Source: Reyranella sp. (lineage in GTDB: Bacteria; Pseudomonadota; Alphaproteobacteria; Reyranellales; Reyranellaceae). Taken from it: a DNA stretch of 47,734 nucleotides. Positions 42,723 through 47,734 of the stretch are shown one piece after another (the first letter of the stretch is position 1; every line of letters starts with the position of its first letter). The notes below the pieces were generated by a model. The model was not told where the DNA came from. It was given only the letters and a program-made list of their open reading frames with translations, and ran no database searches. The stretch is taken from contig NZ_SCVH01000047.1 of the NCBI RefSeq assembly GCF_004296935.1, positions 1-47,734 of the forward strand. Reading direction: 5' to 3'. The translations under genes were made by a program, and so were the position numbers.

Positions 42723-44105
42723 ATGCGTTTCGGCAGGATTCTGATGGGAGCAGGAGTCGTCGTCTGCGCGGCGGCGGCGTTTTACGGCTACGCCTACTAC
42801 AAGTATGCGCAGCGGCACGCCGCCCCTGACATCGTTGCCGTCCCCGCTCCCGCGGCTTCTCCAATGCCCGTTTCCGCGCCGGCAGCGGCAACACGCGCGC
42901 CGTCGACCAGAACCCTCTACGACAAATGCGTGCGGGGCAGCTTCCCCACGCTGGACGATGCCGAGCAGCGCAATGCCGATTGTTCCAGGGCGATCCAGAG
43001 CCGCGAACTCACGCCCGACGAACTGGCGCTGGCGCGCCTGATCCGCGGCAGCGCGCGCATGGCGCTGGGCGACAAGCAGCTGGGGGGTGACGACTACAGC
43101 GACGCGCTGAGGCGCTACGACAGCATGTTCGATTCGAGGAACCCCGACGCGCTCAACCTGTTCCGGCGCGCCGTGGCGGAGGATGCGCTCGGCAATACCG
43201 ACAAGGCGCTGGAGCTCTACAGCGAAGCCATCCGCCTCGACCCCAGGTCGACCCTGGCCTTCCTGGGACGCGGCATCCTGCTGGCGAGCCGCAAGCGCAC
43301 CTACGAGCGGGCCATCGAGGACCTGGACAAGGTCCTCGTGCTCGAGCCGGACAATGTACTGGCCCTGATCCGCCGCGGCGCGGCCTTCGGCGAACTGGGC
43401 GAGACCGGGCGCGGCCTGGTCGACCTCGATCGCGCCATCGCGCTCGCGCCCAGCAGCTCGCAGGCCTATTTCTACCGCGGCCTGATCCACTCCCGGCGCA
43501 ACGAGACGGCGGCCGCCCTCAGCGACTACGACGCGGCCGTGCAGCGCGGCCCGCGCAATGTCGATGCGCTCACGAGCCGCGCGGCGATCCATTCGCTCGA
43601 CGGCAAGCTCGACCTCGCGATCCAGGACCTCGATGCGGCGATCGCCGTCGACAATCGGAACCCCAACGTCTTCTTCAACCGCGGCTATGCCCGTTTCGCC
43701 AAGGCGGAGTACCAGAAGGCGATCACCGACTACACCTCGGGCATCGATCTCGATGAGAACTTCGGCCTCGCCTACAACAACCGCTGCCTCACGCGCGCCA
43801 TCGTCGGCCAGGATCTCCTGCGGGCGCTCGCCGATTGCGACGTGGCGCTCCGGCTCATGCCGCTCAACCTCGACGTTCGCGACACGCGCGGCTTCATCTA
43901 CCTGAAGCTGGGCGATCCGGCGCTGGCGCTGAACGAGTACAACGCCGCCCTCGAGAAGGACCCCAATCGCGCGACGGCCCTGTTCGGCCGCGGCCTGGCC
44001 CGGATCAGGAGCGGCGACATCAGGGGCGGCGAAGGCGACCAGGCCGCCGCACGGACGATCAATCCCGAGATCGACCAGCAGTTCGCCGTCTACGGGCTGA
44101 ACTAG
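42723..44105 (+). CDS. Membrane-anchored TPR-repeat protein
   Basis: A 460-residue protein. The N-terminus has one hydrophobic helix (RILMGAGVVVCAAAAFYGYA) that acts as an uncleaved anchor or signal, then a Pro/Ala-rich linker with PAPAASPMPVSAPAAATR. From about residue 130 onwards it consists of tetratricopeptide repeats, with units such as NTDKALELYSEAIRLDPRST, YERAIEDLDKVLVLEPDN and YQKAITDYTSGIDLDENF. TPRs bind partner proteins, probably in the periplasm here. A ribosome-binding site (GGGGAAAA) precedes the start. No enzymatic domain seen. Confidence 0.88.
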   Translation: MRFGRILMGAGVVVCAAAAFYGYAYYKYAQRHAAPDIVAVPAPAASPMPVSAPAAATRAPSTRTLYDKCVRGSFPTLDDAEQRNADCSRAIQSRELTPDELALARLIRGSARMALGDKQLGGDDYSDALRRYDSMFDSRNPDALNLFRRAVAEDALGNTDKALELYSEAIRLDPRSTLAFLGRGILLASRKRTYERAIEDLDKVLVLEPDNVLALIRRGAAFGELGETGRGLVDLDRAIALAPSSSQAYFYRGLIHSRRNETAAALSDYDAAVQRGPRNVDALTSRAAIHSLDGKLDLAIQDLDAAIAVDNRNPNVFFNRGYARFAKAEYQKAITDYTSGIDLDENFGLAYNNRCLTRAIVGQDLLRALADCDVALRLMPLNLDVRDTRGFIYLKLGDPALALNEYNAALEKDPNRATALFGRGLARIRSGDIRGGEGDQAAARTINPEIDQQFAVYGLN

Positions 44106-44150
44106 GGCCTTTCCGGCGTGGCTTGAACCATCAGGGTCGCGATCTTTCTC

Positions 44151-44257
44151 TTCCCCTGCGCGGACTCCGCGCAGGGGAAGTGCCCTCGTCTTACGAGGGC
44201 GATGGGGTCATGACCCCTCCGCCCCTACGGGGCACCTCCCCATCTGAATGGGGAGGA
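44151..44257. repeat. Array of intergenic palindromes
   Basis: A 14-base stem CTTCCCCTGCGCGG/CCGCGCAGGGGAAG (44151-44181) is followed by GCCCTCG/CGAGGGC, the exact palindrome GGGGTCATGACCCC, GCCCC/GGGGC and CCTCCCC/GGGGAGG. These are the same modules as at 30.4 kb. The first stem may terminate the TPR gene transcript. With the hairpin that follows, the array fills the 246-base gap between the TPR and dioxygenase genes. Confidence 0.82.
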
Positions 44258-44287
44258 GATTGATTCTACTTCAGTCGGAAAGACTCC

Positions 44288-44339
44288 AGGACAAAGTCGA
44301 CCCCGAAGGCCCCCTTGGACGGGGCCCCGACTTGGTCCT
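44288..44339 (+). promoter_or_regulatory. Large hairpin directly upstream of TauD-like gene
   Basis: Outer arms AGGACAAAGTCG and CGACTTGGTCCT pair with one G-T mismatch, and inner arms GGCCCC/GGGGCC pair around a short loop. The structure ends 12 bases before the start codon. The spacer has no purine-rich ribosome-binding site, so this may be a leader control element or a degenerate palindromic repeat. Confidence 0.45.
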
Positions 44340-44351
44340 ACTCTTCCCGCC

Positions 44352-45200
44352 ATGACAGCCTACCAACGCATCACCGTTTCGCCGATTGCCGGCGCGCTCG
44401 GGGCCGAGATCGGCGGCGTCGATATCGAAGCGGGCCTCGACGACGCCACGATCGCCGAGATCCGCCGCGCGCTGCTCGAACACCTGGTCATCTTCTTCCG
44501 CGACCAGAAGCTCGACGACCGCAGCCACAAGGAATTCTCGCGCCGCTTCGGCCGGCTCTTCGTCCATCCCAACTTCGACCTCGGCCAGGCCGACCCCGAG
44601 ATCGTGCGCGTGGTGCGCCAGCCCGGCGACGAGCGCATCATCGGCGAGGACTGGCACAGCGACACCACGATGATGGCCGAGCCGCCGATGGGCGCCATCC
44701 TCTATGCCCTGGAGGTGCCGCCTTACGGCGGCGACACGCTGTTCGCCAACCAGTACCTCGCCTGGGAGACCCTGTCGGACGGCATGAAGGCGATGCTGTC
44801 CGGCCTCAAAGCCGTGCACAGTGACATCAAGGTGGCGGGCCCGCACAACAAGCTCAATGCGCGGCGCTCCAGCAAGATCCGCGAGGATTCGAACTGGCAG
44901 GCGACCGAGAGCGTGCATCCGGTGGTGCGCACCCATCCCGAGACCGGCCGCAAGTGCCTGTTCGTCAACCGCTCCTACTCGATGCGCTTCGACGGCATGA
45001 CCGAACGCGAGAGCGCGCCGTTGCTCGAGTTCCTGATGGAACACGGCCACCGGCCGGAGTTCACCTGCCGCTTCCGCTGGCAGGCGGGCTCGATCGCCTT
45101 CTGGGACAACCGCTGCACCAAGCACCTCGCCGTGCACGATGCCGGCCCGTTCCACCGCCGCCTGCAGCGCACGCAGATCGCCGGCGACGCGGTGGTGTGA
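44352..45200 (+). CDS. TauD/TfdA-family Fe(II)/2-oxoglutarate-dependent dioxygenase
   Basis: A 282-residue dioxygenase paralogous in family to the one at 2.0-2.9 kb. The iron triad is H102-x-D104 (GEDWHSDTTMM) and H258 (CTKHLAVHDAG), with Arg residues in RRLQRTQIAGD for 2-oxoglutarate. GAEIGGVDIEAGL and IFFRDQKL are family marks. Several segments match the other copy (GGDTLFAN, RPEFTCRFRW, GSIAFWDN), but the active-site surroundings differ (DTTMMAE against DHSYDQE), so the substrates probably differ too. No ribosome-binding site is visible. Confidence 0.92.
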   Translation: MTAYQRITVSPIAGALGAEIGGVDIEAGLDDATIAEIRRALLEHLVIFFRDQKLDDRSHKEFSRRFGRLFVHPNFDLGQADPEIVRVVRQPGDERIIGEDWHSDTTMMAEPPMGAILYALEVPPYGGDTLFANQYLAWETLSDGMKAMLSGLKAVHSDIKVAGPHNKLNARRSSKIREDSNWQATESVHPVVRTHPETGRKCLFVNRSYSMRFDGMTERESAPLLEFLMEHGHRPEFTCRFRWQAGSIAFWDNRCTKHLAVHDAGPFHRRLQRTQIAGDAVV

Positions 45201-45229
45201 GGGCGGCCGGCCGCAAGGAGGACATCGCG

Positions 45230-45409
45230 ATGACGGGCTCTCGATACATCAAGCGTATCGATGCCTTGCGCGCGGTTTATGAGGTCGTGGGCCGCCGCAA
45301 CGAGGCAGGCGGCGAGCCGGTGTGGGTCCTGCGGGCGACCGACGGATCCCACCGCGAGGAATACGTCACCGACGACGCGCTGCGTCAGGAATGGATGCGG
45401 GCCAGGTAG
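45230..45409 (+). CDS. Small hypothetical protein (59 residues)
   Basis: A short protein MTGSRYIKRIDALRAVYEVV with a C-terminal REEYVTDDALRQEWMRAR, charged and soluble. A strong ribosome-binding site (AAGGAGGA) eight bases upstream and the position 29 bases after the dioxygenase stop support expression, probably in the same transcript. No family recognised. Confidence 0.68.
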   Translation: MTGSRYIKRIDALRAVYEVVGRRNEAGGEPVWVLRATDGSHREEYVTDDALRQEWMRAR

Positions 45410-45463
45410 GCCCAAATGGCGAACGGATTCTACTCTCGGCTGGATCAAATTTGGGGCTCAGGT

Positions 45464-45583
45464 CAGACAGCACACGCTGATCGCGGGCGATAATGTGCTG
45501 TCAAGCTCCGGTGGGCGCCAGAGGTGCTGACGGCGAAAGGGCGCTACTGGTCTTTCGGCTTAACCTTTGACCCAGTCAGCACA
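45464..45583. repeat. Four alternating copies of a TGTGCTG(T/A)C motif at the composition boundary
   Basis: Copies at 45466-45474 (GACAGCACA), 45494-45502 (TGTGCTGTC), 45524-45531 (GTGCTGAC) and 45575-45583 (GTCAGCACA) alternate in orientation and can pair as two hairpins. They lie between the GC-rich flank and the lower-GC gene pair. They could be operators, terminator structures for the minus-strand pair or remnants of an integration site. The 223-base gap holds no gene I can support. Confidence 0.5.
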
Positions 45584-45632
45584 TTCTCAAATATAATATA
45601 GAGACGAGCACTGTTAGACGATGCGCATGAGG

Positions 45633-46118
45633 TCAGGCGTGCCTCCGGCCATTTTGACGCCTGTGCACAAGCGCACCAGCACGAACATGACTTTCCACGC
45701 GACCTATCAACTCTCCTACGCTCCTACAGACTTCATTAAGTCCTTGAGAAATCATCGGATTGTTCCCCGTTGGCAGTGCCCGTCGGATATCAGTCTGAAG
45801 ACCAATACATACCCTCCCAAGGGCACACATGAAGCCGATCTCAAACGCGACCCCTTCATCTATGTGTCCTCCGTCAAGAACGGCAACCAGAAAGTCCGCA
45901 GCGGACATGGCTGCTACATCTTGATCAAAAACCCTTCTTTCAGCGGCAGGTCCCGGCACGCCCAACGCGACAAGCTCACTTAACAAAGCTCCGTTCCGTT
46001 GAGGGAGAAAGACACAAGCGTGTTCCTCTAACGTATGCGCAAGTTGAATATTGAATTGCCGCTCACGATCATTAAACAATGGAGCGGCCAGATAGATTTG
46101 GGGTCGCGGAATGGTCAT
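45633..46118 (-). CDS. Nucleoside 2-deoxyribosyltransferase-like protein
   Basis: A 161-residue protein of the NDT/DRHyd (Rossmann-like) family. Marks are the N-terminal PQIYLAAPLFNDRERQFN, VFDQDVAAMSAADFLVAVLD, then D88-E-G-V-A-F-E94-I-G (HIDEGVAFEIGF) with E94 as the expected nucleophile, and GNNPMISQGL as the closing segment. NDTs exchange or hydrolyse the base of deoxynucleosides or nucleotides. The ATG overlaps the stop of the SIR2-kinase gene (ATGA), so the two are made together. G+C is much lower than the left flank, a sign of transfer. Confidence 0.88.
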   Translation of the reverse strand: MTIPRPQIYLAAPLFNDRERQFNIQLAHTLEEHACVFLPQRNGALLSELVALGVPGPAAERRVFDQDVAAMSAADFLVAVLDGGHIDEGVAFEIGFMCALGRVCIGLQTDIRRALPTGNNPMISQGLNEVCRSVGELIGRVESHVRAGALVHRRQNGRRHA

Positions 46119-47728
46119 GACTGGCCAGCCGATACTTTGGCAAGAGCTTCTTGGACATCAGTGCCATTGTATCGTTCGAGAAATATGGTCTTTGCAATCT
46201 CTCTCGTCACATCGCTGATGGTACGACCGCGCGTGCATATCAATGAAGTCGAGACGTCTTTGTAGACGTCCTGAAGCGCCGAAAGATGTCTTTCTAACTC
46301 GTCATCGGGCCAATAACGATGCTTGAGGCTGTTCCGCAGTCGCAACTCGGCCAAGTCGCCATCGAGAAATATGATGTGACCTCGCTCGATCCGGCGTTCT
46401 CCCGAATCCGTGATTTTCTCAATTAACGACTTTGCCTTCGTAGGTCTCTCTTCTGGCGAACCAAACGCCAGGGGATCCAGCGGGCATCGATCAACCAAAT
46501 GAATACCTTCATGCGCCATGTTAAGTGCGTAGTTCTTCTTTCTGAACTGCTCTGCAACCCACCGATTTACATCAGCGATTTCTGATGGCGGGAGACTGTC
46601 TTCTGGAACGGCGAGTTCAGCCTTCCGTTCGTCGAACCACTCATCATACGTAATCAAACTACGGAAATTACTCGCCGCAGTGCTTTTTCCCGCACCCATG
46701 CAACCTACGACGTAGTAGACGAATTTCCGACTAGCACCTGGAAATTTCATATCGAATGGCTGAGTTGGCATGGACACCAACTCGGCTAGCGCTTTGATAC
46801 CAGCACTATCGAGGAACAACGTGTAAAGATTGTAAGAAGAAAAATTCGATTCGAATACAGCTTCCAAAGTCTGGTCATCGGGGCGATCACCCTCGGGCAG
46901 AAATTGGACGATGTAGTGCACATTCCCCGGATTCGTCACTGCATTCTGTCGAAGGAGACTTTGGAGAGTCGAATCATCCAAGGACAGACCAATCAAAAGG
47001 CAAGTATTTCGAAGCAGATGATTAGACAGGTGAACGTACTTTCCAGTAGCAGCACTAATCAGACGATCTTGAAACGCGTCGTCTGAAAACACCACCTCGA
47101 CACTGGTGCCATCGTCGAATGCCGATGGCAGATAACCGTTTGGATGATAGATAACGCCGAAATCCTTTTGGAATTGCGCGTTAGGTTTGTCTGTCACCTC
47201 ATATCCACGAGTTGATACCGCCTCTTTATGGTCACGAGCGTTCAACAGCATCTTTTCAAGTGTATCGTCAAAATTGTAGTTAACCGTTAGCGGCGACGTC
47301 TTAATAATTTCGAGAAATGCCTTTAGATAAACGTGCCCATTGATTAGCTCTTCTCGATTCTCGCCCGATATATCTCTGTACAAGCAGCTATGAATTATCT
47401 TGAGCCAGTCACTTCGTATGCGCTGTTCTTTCAAGAAGGTAAGAGATCCGCTCAGGCCCTCCTTCCTAGCGCAACCGTCGCGATAGTGACTAAATAGCAT
47501 CTGCGTGATTGATGCTAAGGATCTCACTTGCTTGGATGAACCTGCTTCACCTTGAGGTTGAAATTTTTCAAGAATCTTTTGGCCTTGGACGTTACCGTCT
47601 TCAGCTATCCGCGCAACTAGCTGATCCCAGTCGGGGAAGCCCAATTCTTTGCTCGCGCCTGATCCAAAAATTAGACCAAGCCGCTTGCGTTGATATTGAG
47701 CACGCAAATGAACGACCGCTTTGGGCAT
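46115..47728 (-). CDS. SIR2-like domain fused to P-loop kinase-like domain
   Basis: A 537-residue fusion. The N-terminal SIR2-like NAD-binding domain has LGLIFGSGASKELGFPDW (GSGAS 22-26), N150/D154 in TVNYNFDD, H195 in IYHPNG and LIGLSLDDSTL (246-255). This is the NADase-type pattern seen in defence proteins rather than in deacetylases with zinc Cys. The C-terminal domain (about 335-520) has Walker A GCMGAGKST (342-350), VDRCPLDPLAF, IIFLDGDLAEL and an Arg/Lys lid-like helix, recalling (deoxy)nucleoside or NadR-like kinases. Only six bases lie upstream in the window, so a slightly longer N-terminus cannot be excluded. Clearly lower G+C than the flank. Confidence 0.86.
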   Translation of the reverse strand: MPKAVVHLRAQYQRKRLGLIFGSGASKELGFPDWDQLVARIAEDGNVQGQKILEKFQPQGEAGSSKQVRSLASITQMLFSHYRDGCARKEGLSGSLTFLKEQRIRSDWLKIIHSCLYRDISGENREELINGHVYLKAFLEIIKTSPLTVNYNFDDTLEKMLLNARDHKEAVSTRGYEVTDKPNAQFQKDFGVIYHPNGYLPSAFDDGTSVEVVFSDDAFQDRLISAATGKYVHLSNHLLRNTCLLIGLSLDDSTLQSLLRQNAVTNPGNVHYIVQFLPEGDRPDDQTLEAVFESNFSSYNLYTLFLDSAGIKALAELVSMPTQPFDMKFPGASRKFVYYVVGCMGAGKSTAASNFRSLITYDEWFDERKAELAVPEDSLPPSEIADVNRWVAEQFRKKNYALNMAHEGIHLVDRCPLDPLAFGSPEERPTKAKSLIEKITDSGERRIERGHIIFLDGDLAELRLRNSLKHRYWPDDELERHLSALQDVYKDVSTSLICTRGRTISDVTREIAKTIFLERYNGTDVQEALAKVSAGQS

Positions 47729-47734
47729 GTCACT

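Noticed and set aside
40839-43592. Very long open frame on the minus strand opposite the amidohydrolase and TPR genes.
   Set aside because: Long antisense frames are expected at this G+C; it is low-complexity (Ala, Arg, Gly, His rich), has no family pattern, and overlaps two clear genes.
45621-45983. A 120-residue plus-strand frame downstream of a TTGACC/TATAAT-like pair (45567-45597).
   Set aside because: It is antisense to the well-supported NDT-family gene, has no recognisable domain, and the box spacing is 19 bases. The box pair may still be a weak promoter.

Overview
The window is GC-rich DNA, roughly two thirds G+C by eye, densely packed with genes. It carries several acyl-CoA dehydrogenases, class III CoA-transferases, a Bug/TctC binding protein, EthD-like and SRPBCC proteins, tandem DUF992 proteins and many short GC-rich intergenic palindromes. 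This mix suggests a soil- or water-dwelling alphaproteobacterium with broad catabolism, of the Rhodospirillales/Hyphomicrobiales kind (Reyranella- or Bradyrhizobium-like). That placement is inference; no rRNA, tRNA or phylogenetic marker gene was seen.

Layout. 1-2009: the 3' end of an oligopeptide ABC ATPase and two tandem secreted DUF992 proteins. 2019-8752 (minus): an acyl-CoA block of CoA-transferase, three acyl-CoA dehydrogenases, an AEC transporter and a TauD-like dioxygenase. 8848-11180 (plus): a second CoA-transferase overlapping an MFS transporter. 11200-15120 (minus): a feruloyl-CoA-synthase-like ligase, an SDR and a D-threonine-aldolase-like PLP enzyme. 15160-15850: an MNT/HEPN pair whose HEPN gene looks frameshifted. 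15895-18325: a divergent enolase-superfamily enzyme and acyl-CoA dehydrogenase, closed by a clear terminator.

18501-24542 (plus): four tightly coupled genes unlike the metabolic surroundings. They encode a trypsin-like protease fused to a DNA/RNA non-specific endonuclease, a protease with an N-terminal effector-associated-type helical domain, an unknown protein, and a membrane-anchored protein with SH3-like and LytR_C-like regions. This looks like a proteolysis-triggered conflict (defence) system.

24583-44105: mixed metabolic and transport genes. They include VOC, DMT transporter, SDR, enol-lactonase-like hydrolase, acyl-CoA dehydrogenase, an autoregulated ArsR/SRPBCC pair, epoxide hydrolase, haloacid dehalogenase, DHA2 MFS, LysE, dienelactone hydrolase, EthD, Bug protein, lipoprotein protease, serine hydrolase, amidohydrolase and TPR protein. 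Palindromic elements with TGACCCC/GGGGTCA ends or CCTCCCC/GGGGAGG arms fill the gaps. 44352-45409: a second TauD-like dioxygenase and a small protein.

45410-47734: base composition falls abruptly. Two overlapping minus-strand genes encode a SIR2-like domain fused to a P-loop kinase-like domain, and a nucleoside 2-deoxyribosyltransferase-like protein. This is a second candidate conflict system on what looks like recently acquired DNA. The two candidate systems at 18.5-24.5 kb and 45.6-47.7 kb are the parts most worth follow-up; the rest is ordinary catabolic and transport content.
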